Source of the DNA: Flavobacteriaceae bacterium
Lineage (GTDB): Bacteria > Bacteroidota > Bacteroidia > Flavobacteriales > Flavobacteriaceae
Assembly: GCA_013042255.1 (NCBI GenBank)
Contig: JABDQK010000330.1
Coordinates: forward strand, 1 to 17,147
Direction of reading: 5' to 3'
DNA length: 17,147 nucleotides
A program made the position numbers and the translations under genes. The notes under the pieces are model-generated. The model had not been told where the DNA came from. It worked only from the letters and a program-made list of their open reading frames with translations, and did not search any database. Shown one piece after another: positions 7,695 to 15,599 of the stretch. Each line of letters opens with the position of its first letter. Position 1 is the stretch's first letter.

Positions 7695-8141
7695 ATGTCT
7701 TTCTCAATTATCAAAGCCACCCAAGAACACATCCCGGTAATTGTTCCTTTACTCGATGCCTACAGAGTGTTTTACAAGCAAACTTCCGATGAATCGGCTG
7801 CAGAGCAATTTCTTAAAGCCAGGTTTGAGCAAAACGATTCTGTTATATTTATGGCAATGAGCGATCAGAAAGCGGCAGGATTTGTACAACTTTACAGCAG
7901 TTTTTCAACGGTTTCTCTCCAAGCTGTATATATTTTGAATGATCTCTACGTCTCCCCCGATTTTCGAAATAAAGGAGTTGGGGCTGCTTTATTAAAACAC
8001 GCACAGCAATTCTGTAAGATACAGGGATACAAAGGCCTGGCCCTTGAAACATCGGTTGATAATCCGGCTCAGGCTCTTTATGAGCGACTGGGATGGAAAA
8101 AGGATGTTCATTGTTTTCATTACTTTTGGACAGCCCGTTAA
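7695..8141 (+). CDS. GNAT-family N-acetyltransferase
   Basis: Seen: 148 aa. Motif A is ILNDLYVSPDFRNKGVGAALL, carrying the RNKGVG acetyl-CoA pyrophosphate loop (split: LYVSPDFRNKGVG). Motif B is NPAQALYERLGW. The N-terminal IIKATQEHIPVIVPLLDAYR is the usual alpha1/alpha2 region. Size and layout are those of small single-domain GNATs. The substrate is not predictable; it may be a small amine or a protein N-terminus. The ATG is 8 nt after a terminator hairpin, so its promoter must lie inside the preceding gene or it depends on read-through. trmD begins 29 bp downstream on the same strand, suggesting co-transcription. It is not similar enough to the acetyltransferase at 2500-3033 to look like a recent duplicate. 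Confidence 0.88.
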   Translation: MSFSIIKATQEHIPVIVPLLDAYRVFYKQTSDESAAEQFLKARFEQNDSVIFMAMSDQKAAGFVQLYSSFSTVSLQAVYILNDLYVSPDFRNKGVGAALLKHAQQFCKIQGYKGLALETSVDNPAQALYERLGWKKDVHCFHYFWTAR

Positions 8142-8170
8142 AGTAGGTCATAACCCATATACCAAGTACA

Positions 8171-8845
8171 ATGCGCATTGATATCATCACTGTTGTTCCC
8201 GATATCCTCCGGAGTCCGTTTGAGGCTTCTATTCTGAAAAGGGCAATTGACAAAGGTCTGGTAGAGGTCTATATTCACAACCTCAGGGACTATTCCATCG
8301 GAAATTATAAACAAGTAGATGATTATCAGTTTGGAGGTGGTGCCGGGATGGTTTTGATGATAGAACCCATTGATAAATGTATTAGGAAGTTAAAATCGCA
8401 GCGGGAATACGATGAAGTTATCTATCTCACCCCTGACGGAGAGACATTAAATCAGAAAATATCGAATTCCCTGTCACTTTTAGAAAACATCATCATCCTT
8501 TGCGGTCATTATAAGGGGGTGGATCAGAGAGTAAGGGACACCCTGATCACCAAAGAAATATCCATCGGCGATTATGTGTTATCAGGAGGGGAACTAGGAG
8601 CAGCGGTACTGTGTGATGCAGTAATAAGGCTCCTTCCCGGGGTACTCAATGATGAAACTTCGGCCCTAACCGATACTTTTCAGGACAATTTGCTGGCACC
8701 ACCGGTTTATACAAGACCCAGGGAGTACAAAGGCCTTGAGGTCCCTGAAATATTACTGGGAGGTAACTTTAAAGCCATAGAAGAATGGCGGGAGGAACAG
8801 GCATATCTCAGAACAAAGGAACTTCGGCCAGATCTGTTGGAGTAA
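8171..8845 (+). CDS. trmD: tRNA (guanine37-N1)-methyltransferase TrmD
   Basis: Seen: 224 aa, slightly short for the family (usually 225-250). SPOUT-family signatures in order: [13 protein letters not shown] opening, [50 protein letters not shown] and LLPGVLND, which together form the trefoil-knot SAM site and dimer interface. The C-terminal part ([19 protein letters not shown]) is the tRNA-binding extension. Known: TrmD methylates N1 of G37 next to the anticodon in tRNAs reading CNN and some other codons, preventing +1 frameshifts; it is usually essential. The trmD-rplS order is conserved widely (rpsP-rimM-trmD-rplS in many bacteria), but here rpsP and rimM are not adjacent. Confidence 0.97.
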   Translation: MRIDIITVVPDILRSPFEASILKRAIDKGLVEVYIHNLRDYSIGNYKQVDDYQFGGGAGMVLMIEPIDKCIRKLKSQREYDEVIYLTPDGETLNQKISNSLSLLENIIILCGHYKGVDQRVRDTLITKEISIGDYVLSGGELGAAVLCDAVIRLLPGVLNDETSALTDTFQDNLLAPPVYTRPREYKGLEVPEILLGGNFKAIEEWREEQAYLRTKELRPDLLE

Positions 8846-8885
8846 TCCTTCCCCCGGAATCAGTATAAAATTTCGATTAAAATCC

Positions 8886-8915
8886 TTGTTCGTAATGATT
8901 TATCGACTATTTTTG
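8886..8915 (+). promoter_or_regulatory. Promoter of rplS
   Basis: TTG at 8886-8888, a 19-nt spacer, then TATTTTTG at 8908-8915, an exact TAnnTTTG match with canonical spacing. It is the best promoter in the window. The predicted transcript leaves about 60 nt of leader before the rplS ATG at 8985, so rplS can be expressed apart from trmD. Confidence 0.8.
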
Positions 8916-8984
8916 CAGTCGTTAAAATCAACCTCTGACGATCTCCGTGAACGTTGCTTTTAAAAAATAAAAAACAAAATTTAA

Positions 8985-9335
8985 ATGGAACCGTTAATAA
9001 AATTTGTTCAGGACGAATTTATTCCAAAAAAAGACTTTCCCGTATTTTCTGCAGGTGACACGATTACCGTCTATTATGAGATTAAGGAAGGGGAAAAAAC
9101 CAGAACTCAGTTTTTCCGAGGAGTAGTTATCCAGAGAAGAGGTTCAGGGGCTTCAGAAACTTTCACCATCAGAAAAATGTCTGGAACAGTAGGTGTGGAA
9201 AGGATTTTCCCAATCAATATGCCTGCCCTGCAAAAAATTGAGATCAATAAGAAAGGAAAAGTACGAAGAGCGAGAATCTTCTACTTTAGAGGACTGACCG
9301 GGAAGAAAGCCAGAATTAAGGAAGTCAGGTCATAA
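8985..9335 (+). CDS. rplS: 50S ribosomal protein bL19
   Basis: Seen: 116 aa, the usual length. The characteristic sequence runs FSAGDTITVYYEIKEGEKTR, FFRGVVIQRRGSGASETF, TIRKMSGTVGVERIFPINMP and a basic tail KKGKVRRARIFYFRGLTGKK. Known: bL19 sits at the 30S-50S interface and contributes to an intersubunit bridge. The gene has its own TTG-N19-TATTTTTG promoter, a leader of about 60 nt and a strong terminator 19 nt past the stop, so it behaves as a separate transcription unit although trmD is 139 bp upstream on the same strand. Confidence 0.98.
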   Translation: MEPLIKFVQDEFIPKKDFPVFSAGDTITVYYEIKEGEKTRTQFFRGVVIQRRGSGASETFTIRKMSGTVGVERIFPINMPALQKIEINKKGKVRRARIFYFRGLTGKKARIKEVRS

Positions 9336-9353
9336 GGCCTTAATACAGATAAC

Positions 9354-9386
9354 AAAAAGACCCTATCGAATTGATAGGGTCTTTTT
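9354..9386. terminator. Bidirectional intrinsic terminator between rplS and rocD
   Basis: A perfect 14-bp inverted repeat (AAAAAGACCCTATC / GATAGGGTCTTTTT) with a 5-nt loop (9368-9372). Reading either strand gives a GC-containing stem followed by five T residues. It ends rplS (stop at 9335) and rocD on the opposite strand (stop at 9418). Confidence 0.93.
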
Positions 9387-9417
9387 ATTTCCAGTATATA
9401 CAAAGGTACTCCTGAAA

Positions 9418-10704
9418 CTAATCCATCTTCGCTTCAAATTCGAGAATGGTTTTTCTGATGATTTGAACACAATCCATCAATTGTTCTTCAGTCATTACCA
9501 GAGGTGGGGCAAAACGAATAATATTTCCATGTGTTGGTTTTGCCAGCAAACCGTTATTCTTTAAAGCGATACAAATCTCCCAGGCGGTGGAGCTGTCTTC
9601 AGAATCATTAATAACTATTGCATTCAACAGTCCCTTTCCCCTTACGAGTCGTACCAGTGGAGAATCCTTTACTAACTGCTCCATTTCTTTCCTGAAAATC
9701 TTCCCTAGCTTATCCGCATTTTCAGCTAAACCTTCATCCCTGACCACTTGCAGAGCTGCCATGGCCACTGCACATGCAAGCGGATTACCTCCAAATGTAG
9801 ACCCGTGATTTCCAGGTCGGATCACTTCCATGATGTGAGTATCTGCCAGTACCGCTGAAACAGGAAATACACCGCCCGATATTGCCTTACCCAGAATTAG
9901 AATGTCTGGTTTAACCTCAGGGCTACCACTGCAATTCTTATCGGGACAGGAGCAATTTCCACAACTCGCTAATAATCGGCCTGTTCTGGCTATCCCCGTT
10001 TGAACTTCATCAGCAATAAGTAATACGTTTTTCGATTTACAGAGCTCATATGCAGCTTTCAGATAAGTTTCATCTGGCACATATACCCCGGCTTCCCCTT
10101 GTATGGGTTCTACAAGAAAAGCTGCAACGTTGGGGTCTTCAAGAGCCTCCCTCAAAGCTTCAATGTCGTTGTATCTGATAGAGGTGATCCCGGGCGTGAA
10201 TGGTCCGAAATTCTCAGTGGCAACCGGATCATTTGAGGCAGAAATAATTGAAATAGTACGTCCGTGGAAGTTGTTCTGACAAACAATGATGCGCGCCTTG
10301 TTATTAGGAATGCCTTTTTTCTCATATCCCCATTTCCTGGCTAGTTTAATAGCGGTTTCCACAGCTTCAGCTCCCGTATTCATAGGAAGGACTTTTTCAA
10401 AGCCAAAGTAGGAAGTAATATACTGCTCATAAACGCCTAGCATATCGTTGTAAAAAGCGCGGGATGTCAGGGTGAGCTTTTCAGCCTGTGATTTTAATGC
10501 CCTTATAATATCAGGATGGCAATGCCCCTGATTCACCGCTGAATATGCTGATAAGAAATCGTAGTATTTATTCCCTTCAACGTCCCAAACATAAACCCCT
10601 TCTCCCCTGCTTAGGACAACAGGTAGTGGATGGTAATTCTGGGCACCGAATTTTTCTTCCAGAGCAATGGCATCTTTAGAGCTCAATTTTTCTAAGACAG
10701 ACAT
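9418..10704 (-). CDS. rocD: Ornithine aminotransferase (class III, PLP-dependent)
   Basis: Seen: 428 aa. Class III aminotransferase signatures: [16 protein letters not shown], the PLP-phosphate-binding [45 protein letters not shown] with Asp232, and LGKAISGG with the Schiff-base Lys273. The active-site YSAVNQGH pattern and overall sequence favour ornithine over acetylornithine or GABA enzymes. Known: it moves the delta-amino group of ornithine to 2-oxoglutarate, giving glutamate-5-semialdehyde (proline/glutamate link). Odd: residues 248-258 carry a Cx2CxCx4C cluster ([11 protein letters not shown]) between the cofactor Asp and Lys, where human and Bacillus enzymes have a short charged loop. 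Transcribed alone, with TAATTTTG promoter at 10773-10780, and closed by the terminator it shares with rplS. Confidence 0.93.
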   Translation of the reverse strand: MSVLEKLSSKDAIALEEKFGAQNYHPLPVVLSRGEGVYVWDVEGNKYYDFLSAYSAVNQGHCHPDIIRALKSQAEKLTLTSRAFYNDMLGVYEQYITSYFGFEKVLPMNTGAEAVETAIKLARKWGYEKKGIPNNKARIIVCQNNFHGRTISIISASNDPVATENFGPFTPGITSIRYNDIEALREALEDPNVAAFLVEPIQGEAGVYVPDETYLKAAYELCKSKNVLLIADEVQTGIARTGRLLASCGNCSCPDKNCSGSPEVKPDILILGKAISGGVFPVSAVLADTHIMEVIRPGNHGSTFGGNPLACAVAMAALQVVRDEGLAENADKLGKIFRKEMEQLVKDSPLVRLVRGKGLLNAIVINDSEDSSTAWEICIALKNNGLLAKPTHGNIIRFAPPLVMTEEQLMDCVQIIRKTILEFEAKMD

Positions 10705-10772
10705 AATGTAATGAATTAAGTAAAACTAAAACCATTCCTTCTTAGGGAGAGAAATCATCCTACGTGAGACCT

Positions 10773-10800
10773 CAAAATTACGAAATATAAAAGGGTTCAA
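10773..10800 (-). promoter_or_regulatory. Promoter of rocD
   Basis: On the minus strand TTG (10798-10800), a 17-nt spacer and TAATTTTG (10773-10780). The -7 box is an exact TAnnTTTG match; the spacer is slightly short for the usual 19-21 nt. It leaves a leader of about 60 nt before the ATG at 10704. Confidence 0.55.
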
Positions 10801-10823
10801 AAAACATTCGTATATGATAAAGA

Positions 10824-10831
10824 TACCTTTG
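10824..10831 (+). promoter_or_regulatory. Possible -7 element (TACCTTTG) upstream of rlmD
   Basis: TACCTTTG matches TAnnTTTG, about 80 nt before the ATG at 10912. No TTG box at the right distance. A second TACCTTTG at 10901-10908 lies too close to the start codon to drive it without losing the ATG. Low confidence. Confidence 0.35.
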
Positions 10832-10911
10832 ATTATGGGGATTCAATCTCTCCTTTGATTTTTTCATTGTTTCCCTTTCGTCCGATACCTAAAAAGATTT
10901 TACCTTTGGCC

Positions 10912-12327
10912 ATGCGCAAAAAATACAAGAGGCAAATCTTCGAAAATATTGAGGTTATTGATGCAGGATCCAAGGGAAAAGCTATAGCCAAAGCCCCTGA
11001 TGGCAGGGTAATCTTCTTGCAAAATGCCGTACCCGGAGATGTTGTTACCGTACAAACCACGAAAAAAAGAAAGGCGTATTTTGAAGGGGTGGCAACGGAT
11101 TTTCACCTTTTATCCGATCGTCGTACAACCCCTAAATGCAAACATTTTGAAAGTTGTGGCGGGTGTAAATGGCAACATATGAAATACGAGAGTCAGTTGT
11201 ATTTCAAGCAGCGCGAAGTAGAAAATAATCTGAAACGCATCGGCCATCTTACCCTCCCGCAAGTTCAACCAATTCTCGGTGCTCCATCCGAATACTATTA
11301 CCGCAACAAAATGGAGTTTTCATTTTCCGATTCCCGGTGGTTATATCCCGAAGAACTAAAACAGGAAGGTCATATTGAGGATAGAAATGCCCTGGGCCTG
11401 CACATGCCCGGAATGTGGGATAAGGTACTCGACCTGGATGAGTGTCACCTGCAACCCCATCCTTCGGATGCCATCCGATTGGAGATAAAACGTTTTGCAA
11501 CAAAGCACAAGCTAGCTTTTTTTAATCCAAGAAGTCAGACCGGACTTCTAAGAACCCTGATGATCAGGACCAGTTCCACGGGCGAATTAATGGTTTTGAT
11601 TCAATTTGCAAAAGATGAACCCGAGCAAAGAAAGCTACTGCTGGATCATGTTATAAATAAGTTTCCAGAGGTCACTTCTCTGTTGTATGTCATCAATGAG
11701 AAGAAAAATGATACGATATATGATCAGGAAGTGCATTGCTATTACGGCAGGGAATTCATCCTGGAAACCATGGAGGGGCTTAGCTTCAGGATCAATGCCA
11801 AATCGTTTTACCAGACAAATTCTGAGCAGGCATATTCCTTATATAAAGTGGTAAGGGAGTTTGCCGGACTGACCGGAAAGGAACTCGTATATGACCTGTA
11901 TACCGGGACAGGGACCATTGCCTTGTTTCTTGCTAAAAATACACGGAAAATGGTGGGTATTGAAATTGTACCGGACGCCATCTCCGCGGCAAAAGTCAAT
12001 GCGAGGGAAAATAAGATCTCCAATGCTGAATTTGTTGTGGGGGATATGAGATCGGCATTGAACGATGAAATAGTGCAGGAGTACGGAATTCCGGAAGTCC
12101 TGATAACAGATCCCCCCAGAGAAGGTATGCATAAGGATGTCGTTTCTCAAATTCTTAAAATGTCCCCGCACAGGATTGTTTATGTGAGTTGCAATAGTGC
12201 AACCCAGGCTCGGGATTTGGAAATGATGAAGGAGGATTACGAGATACTCAAGGTGCAGCCTGTTGATATGTTTCCGCAGCCTCATCACGTAGAAAATGTT
12301 GTACTTTTGGAAAAACGCAAAGAATAG
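10912..12327 (+). CDS. rlmD: 23S rRNA (uracil1939-C5)-methyltransferase RlmD-type (RumA/TrmA family)
   Basis: Seen: 471 aa from ATG 10912; an upstream in-frame TTG (10855) is rejected because family members start with basic residues like MRKKYKR. N-terminal TRAM domain (about 1-65). An iron-sulfur motif CKHFESCGGCKW with Cys76, Cys82, Cys85 and a fourth Cys178 in LDECHLQP matches the 4Fe-4S set of RumA. The methyltransferase domain has KSFYQTNSEQA, YDLYTGTGTIALFLA, ITDPPREGMH, nucleophile Cys427 in YVSCNSATQARDL and Glu461 in HHVENVVLLE. Known: RlmD methylates U1939 of 23S rRNA. Bacteroidota often have one or two paralogues of this family, so the exact target (U1939 or U747, or tRNA U54) is inferred from the presence of the Fe-S cysteines. 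It is followed 1 nt later by the DUF6452 gene. Confidence 0.9.
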   Translation: MRKKYKRQIFENIEVIDAGSKGKAIAKAPDGRVIFLQNAVPGDVVTVQTTKKRKAYFEGVATDFHLLSDRRTTPKCKHFESCGGCKWQHMKYESQLYFKQREVENNLKRIGHLTLPQVQPILGAPSEYYYRNKMEFSFSDSRWLYPEELKQEGHIEDRNALGLHMPGMWDKVLDLDECHLQPHPSDAIRLEIKRFATKHKLAFFNPRSQTGLLRTLMIRTSSTGELMVLIQFAKDEPEQRKLLLDHVINKFPEVTSLLYVINEKKNDTIYDQEVHCYYGREFILETMEGLSFRINAKSFYQTNSEQAYSLYKVVREFAGLTGKELVYDLYTGTGTIALFLAKNTRKMVGIEIVPDAISAAKVNARENKISNAEFVVGDMRSALNDEIVQEYGIPEVLITDPPREGMHKDVVSQILKMSPHRIVYVSCNSATQARDLEMMKEDYEILKVQPVDMFPQPHHVENVVLLEKRKE

Positions 12328-12328
12328 A

Positions 12329-12877
12329 ATGAGCTTCACTCCCCGAATTTTCAGATGCTTTATTCGCATTGTAAAACCTATTCATCTCGGGCTATTAACC
12401 TTTATTTTCTTCATAGGCGCTGTTTCCTGTGAAAAAGATGATATCTGCGTGGATGGTGAAACACCCCTGCTGATCCTTAGGTTTTATGACGCCACGGATA
12501 CCAGTACTGTAAAAACCGTAACCAATCTCAGGATCGTAGGAATTGGAAACGGAGACCCAGTAGACACCTTCACGGATCGCTCCACAACCGATTCAGTTGC
12601 CATTCCATTACGAGTAAATTATGGAGACACACAATTCCAGTTGATACTCAATTCAGCGGATGATGAAGAGGAAAATGAAACCGGGAATATCGATACCCTG
12701 CAATTCAATTATATAACCCAGGAAGTATTTATTTCCCGTGCATGTGGATTTGTTGCCAATTTCAGTGAGATGGAAGAAAGCCTGACCACCGATTCGGATA
12801 ATTGGATACAGAACATTGAAATAGTAGACACGTTAATAACCTCACAACTCAATGCGCATGTTAAAATATTTCATTAG
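12329..12877 (+). CDS. DUF6452-type lipoprotein of unknown function
   Basis: Seen: 182 aa from the ATG at 12329, one base after the rlmD stop. The N-terminus is basic, then hydrophobic (residues about 18-33), then GAVSC with Cys34, a probable lipobox; the mature protein begins CEKDDICVDGETPLLILRFYD. The rest is beta-rich with Thr/Asp repeats (TDRSTTDSVAIPL) and one further Cys near 144 (ISRACGF), which with the Cys in DDIC could pair. Known: I recognise this as the Bacteroidota family DUF6452; no function is established to my knowledge. Its 3' end overlaps the next gene by 26 bp. The set rlmD-DUF6452-DUF6048 reads as one operon. Inferred location: periplasmic or outer-membrane lipoprotein. 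Confidence 0.82.
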   Translation: MSFTPRIFRCFIRIVKPIHLGLLTFIFFIGAVSCEKDDICVDGETPLLILRFYDATDTSTVKTVTNLRIVGIGNGDPVDTFTDRSTTDSVAIPLRVNYGDTQFQLILNSADDEEENETGNIDTLQFNYITQEVFISRACGFVANFSEMEESLTTDSDNWIQNIEIVDTLITSQLNAHVKIFH

Positions 12878-13640
12878 TGGGGTTATATGCTGTTGCTGGT
12901 TTTTTGTTCATGCACAGTCTGGACCAATTAACCTGCAGCAAAAAGATACTACCTCAAACAAACAGCCTTATGGTTTGCGGGCAGGAGTTGATTTGAGTCG
13001 ACTTGCACTATCTTTCTTAAACGATGATTATACAGGATTGGAGCTGGTTGCAGATTACCGCCTCACACAACGCCTGTACCTTGCCGGGGAGCTTGGAAAT
13101 GAAAAAAGGACGAGTCAGGAAGAACTGACCAATATCGATATTGCAAGTTCAACTACCCTGTATAATTATACGACCTCGGGTAGTTACCTGAAACTTGGGG
13201 TTGATCTCAATACCTATGAAAATTGGTACGGCATGAACAATCTGATTTATATCGGTGGTCGTTATGCTTTCAGTACTTTTAGTCAGACCGTCAATTCTTC
13301 CTTTATCTACGACAGTAATAGGTATTGGGAACCTAATGCATTTGCTGAGGGGATTCAGAATAATGGTGAATACGGCGGACTCAACGCAAGTTGGCTGGAA
13401 GTACTTATGGGAATTAAGGCCGAGCTGTTTGCCAATTTTTACCTTGGTGCCAGTGTACGGCTGGGATTTCTGATTAGTAATAAGGAAGCTGAAAATTTTC
13501 CTAACCTTTGGATACCCGGATTTAACAAGGTAACGGATGGAAGTAATTTTGGGGTGGGCTACAATTACAGTATTACTTATTTTCTCCCTCTGTATCGAAA
13601 GAGTAAAAAACCAAATAAAACGCAGGCCATCGGAAACTAA
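12852..13640 (+). CDS. DUF6048-type exported beta-rich protein, probably outer membrane
   Basis: Seen: 262 aa; ATG at 12852 and a second ATG at 12858 are both possible, and each leaves a signal peptide (LKYFISGVICCCWFFVHA|Q). The mature part opens with a PYGLRAGVDLSRLALSF segment and has alternating hydrophobic/aromatic strands ending in YNYSITYFLPLYR, consistent with a small outer-membrane beta-barrel of the kind that begins GxxxGVDLS. The C-terminus is basic (KSKKPNKTQ), unusual for a barrel, which normally ends in an aromatic. Known: it resembles family DUF6048, which I recall next to DUF6452 in flavobacteria. It overlaps the lipoprotein gene by 26 bp, so translation is likely coupled, and a lipoprotein/barrel partnership is a reasonable inference but not shown. 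Confidence 0.8.
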   Translation: MRMLKYFISGVICCCWFFVHAQSGPINLQQKDTTSNKQPYGLRAGVDLSRLALSFLNDDYTGLELVADYRLTQRLYLAGELGNEKRTSQEELTNIDIASSTTLYNYTTSGSYLKLGVDLNTYENWYGMNNLIYIGGRYAFSTFSQTVNSSFIYDSNRYWEPNAFAEGIQNNGEYGGLNASWLEVLMGIKAELFANFYLGASVRLGFLISNKEAENFPNLWIPGFNKVTDGSNFGVGYNYSITYFLPLYRKSKKPNKTQAIGN

Positions 13641-13667
13641 AATACTTGTTGAAAGTTTCGGGAGACG

Positions 13668-14846
13668 TCAGGAATTCTGAGTCCGGCTATTTTCATTATA
13701 CTTCGCCTTTTTACTTCCTTCGTAAATCGCGTATTTCACTAATTTCGATTCGAGATGACTATTGTATAGTTTGATTTTTCTCGATGGTCTGAGCCCAACA
13801 TGCTTTAGGGCCTCCAGATTTGAGGTAATGAACCAGGCATCCGTTCCGGGATATTGACGTTTCAGCGTATTGCCAATATTTGCATAAAAATCTTCCATTT
13901 CAATATTGAGTCGTTCCCCATAGGGTGGATTAAAAACCATATGCAGATGCTTTTCTGTATATTTTTTACTGAGGAAGAAATTTTGCCTTTCAATATTGAT
14001 ATACTCTGACAAATTTGCGTTGGCCACATTGTCCTGGGCCTTCTGTACAGCGGAAGGAGCTTTGTCATAGCCCATTATTTTAAAGTGAAATTCCCGTGTT
14101 TTATTCAGACTGCTACTGATTATTTTTTCGTAAAGCGACTCGTCAAAATCGGACCATTTTTCAAAGGCAAATCCTTTTCGGTTGATATTAGCTGGGATAT
14201 TGCAGGCGATCATGGCCGCTTCGATCAGGATGGTACCGCTCCCACACATTGGATCGAGAAAATCGCATTGTCCGTCCCATCCGCTGAGAAGCAACAATCC
14301 GGCTGCCAGCACCTCGTTGATCGGCGCAATATTTGTGGCTGTTTTATAACCTCTGTGGTGAAGTGAAGCTCCGGAACTATCGAGAGACACATTGCAGTGA
14401 TCTTTCTGAATATGGATATTAATTCGCAGATCAGGAGACTTAAGATCTACATCAGGCCTTTGTCCTGATTCATCACGGATTTTGTCTACAATGGCATCCT
14501 TGGTTTTCTGAGCAACATATAAGGCATGGGTAAACTTTTCAGAATGTACGGTGGCATCTACAGCAAGAGTGGCATCAGCAGAGAGATAGGCCTTCCAGTC
14601 CATGGCATATATCTCTTTATAAAGTTCATTTTCATCTCTTATTCTAAAGCTGGCAATGGGCTTGATGATCTTTATTGCAGTCCTCAGGCAAAGATTTGCC
14701 TTGTACATAAAACCAGTATCACCTTCAAACGAAACGCTCCTAACCCCGGGAACTACGTTTACCGCCCCTAAATTTCTCAACTCCTTAGCCAGTACCTCCT
14801 CAAATCCATAGAGTGTTTTGGCGACCATTTTAAAATTATTACTCAT
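13668..14846 (-). CDS. THUMP-domain class I rRNA methyltransferase, RlmL N-terminal type
   Basis: Seen: 392 aa from the ATG at 14846. A start at 14852 adds only M-V; the lower one fits homologues beginning M-x-N-N-F-K-M-V-A and has an AAGG about 6 nt before it. The N-terminal THUMP region covers about 45-155. The methyltransferase domain has DPMCGSGT at 198-205 (SAM-binding motif I) and NPPYGERL at 306-313, the N6/N2-amino methylation motif. Known: the N-terminal half of E. coli RlmL (YcbY) makes m2G2445 in 23S rRNA; here the RlmK half is absent, as usual outside the gamma-proteobacteria. The target is inferred. The gene is divergent from the ZIP transporter (80 bp apart) and convergent with the DUF6048 gene, whose stop lies 27 bp away. 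Confidence 0.9.
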   Translation of the reverse strand: MSNNFKMVAKTLYGFEEVLAKELRNLGAVNVVPGVRSVSFEGDTGFMYKANLCLRTAIKIIKPIASFRIRDENELYKEIYAMDWKAYLSADATLAVDATVHSEKFTHALYVAQKTKDAIVDKIRDESGQRPDVDLKSPDLRINIHIQKDHCNVSLDSSGASLHHRGYKTATNIAPINEVLAAGLLLLSGWDGQCDFLDPMCGSGTILIEAAMIACNIPANINRKGFAFEKWSDFDESLYEKIISSSLNKTREFHFKIMGYDKAPSAVQKAQDNVANANLSEYINIERQNFFLSKKYTEKHLHMVFNPPYGERLNIEMEDFYANIGNTLKRQYPGTDAWFITSNLEALKHVGLRPSRKIKLYNSHLESKLVKYAIYEGSKKAKYNENSRTQNS

Positions 14847-14865
14847 TACCATCCTTATCTAGCCG

Positions 14866-14898
14866 TAAAAATACGCTAAATTTGGGCCCTGTGGACAA
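14866..14898 (-). promoter_or_regulatory. Possible promoter of the RlmL-type gene
   Basis: The minus strand has TTG (14896-14898), a 22-nt spacer and TATTTTTA (14866-14873), one mismatch from TAnnTTTG. It overlaps the ZIP-gene -7 element on the other strand, so the two divergent promoters would compete for polymerase. Confidence 0.35.
14877..14884 (+). promoter_or_regulatory. -7 element (TAAATTTG) of the ZIP transporter gene
   Basis: An exact TAnnTTTG match. Transcription from here would begin after the in-frame TTG at 14882, which argues for the ATG at 14927 as the real start. No TTG box is visible at the usual distance. Confidence 0.5.
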
Positions 14899-14926
14899 AT
14901 GGTTCCCGGCAATTGGATTCCGTGAT

Positions 14927-15598
14927 ATGAGTTACCTTCTTTTAATCCTGACAGTTGTCCTGAGTTTTGGGTTTGTGGCAATTACCAAACCTAAAAAAAT
15001 GCTGGGGCTCCGATTATTACTGGCTTTTTCAGGTGCATTTCTCCTCGCCCTTACCATTTTTGACCTTTTACCTGAGGTTTACGACTCATCAGATCCCAGG
15101 GCTATGGGCGTCTTTATTATGGCCGGTATACTGATTCAGATCTTCCTGGAATTCTTTTCAAAAGGTGCCGAACACGGGCATATGCACTGGGATGAGCAAA
15201 AGGAAGTTTTTCCATGGATCCTCTTTATCAGTTTAAGTATTCATGCCTTTATGGAGGGGTTACCCCTTACCGATGCGAATCCCATTTTATACGGCATATT
15301 GGTTCACAAAATCCCGATTGCCTTGATTTTAAGTGCGTTTCTACTCAACTCCCAAAAGAATAAAATAACCGCTTTTATCTTCATTCTGTTATTTTCTCTG
15401 ATGACACCTTTTGGCAGCCTGCTGGCCACACATCTCGAGTTTCTGATTCTTTATAAAGCCCAGATCACGGCTGTGGTTATTGGTATTTTGCTCCACATTT
15501 CCACGGTCATCCTCTTTGAAAGTTCTCAGGGCCATACATTTAATCTGAGAAAATTAATTGTGATCTTTCTGGGAATCGTGATGGCTTATTTTATTTAG
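14927..15598 (+). CDS. ZIP-family divalent metal (zinc) transporter
   Basis: Seen: 223 aa from ATG 14927, with about seven to eight hydrophobic segments. The ZIP metal-site motifs are present: HAFMEG (His106, Glu110) in TM4 and VHKIPIAL (His127, Pro130) in TM5. A His-rich loop HGHMH (83-87) precedes TM4, as in ZIP transporters. Known: ZIP proteins bring Zn2+ or other divalent cations into the cytoplasm. This is a short, divergent member, and the exact metal is not readable. An upstream TTG at 14882 in the same frame is rejected because a TAAATTTG promoter overlaps it. The stop is followed by a single A and then the ATG of the DUF4268 gene, so the two are co-transcribed. Confidence 0.88.
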   Translation: MSYLLLILTVVLSFGFVAITKPKKMLGLRLLLAFSGAFLLALTIFDLLPEVYDSSDPRAMGVFIMAGILIQIFLEFFSKGAEHGHMHWDEQKEVFPWILFISLSIHAFMEGLPLTDANPILYGILVHKIPIALILSAFLLNSQKNKITAFIFILLFSLMTPFGSLLATHLEFLILYKAQITAVVIGILLHISTVILFESSQGHTFNLRKLIVIFLGIVMAYFI

Positions 15599-15599
15599 A

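Noticed and set aside
2500..8141. The two GNAT genes as a recent duplication
   Set aside because: They differ in length (177 and 148 aa), subfamily signature and context, so they are separate members of a large family.
7849..8253. A 134-codon minus-strand open frame opposite the GNAT-trmD junction
   Set aside because: No domain or start context, and it overlaps two genes with clear family motifs.
9354..9386. The perfect 14-bp inverted repeat as an operator or attachment site
   Set aside because: T-runs on both strands and position between two convergent gene ends mark it as a bidirectional terminator.
11839..12369. A 176-codon minus-strand open frame inside rlmD
   Set aside because: It lies wholly opposite the Fe-S methyltransferase gene and the start of the lipoprotein gene. 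Its amino-acid composition is Ile/His/Phe-rich without any domain, as expected of an antisense shadow.
14882..14926. TTG start giving the ZIP transporter a longer N-terminus
   Set aside because: The TAAATTTG element overlaps it and the extra residues are neither hydrophobic nor conserved-looking.
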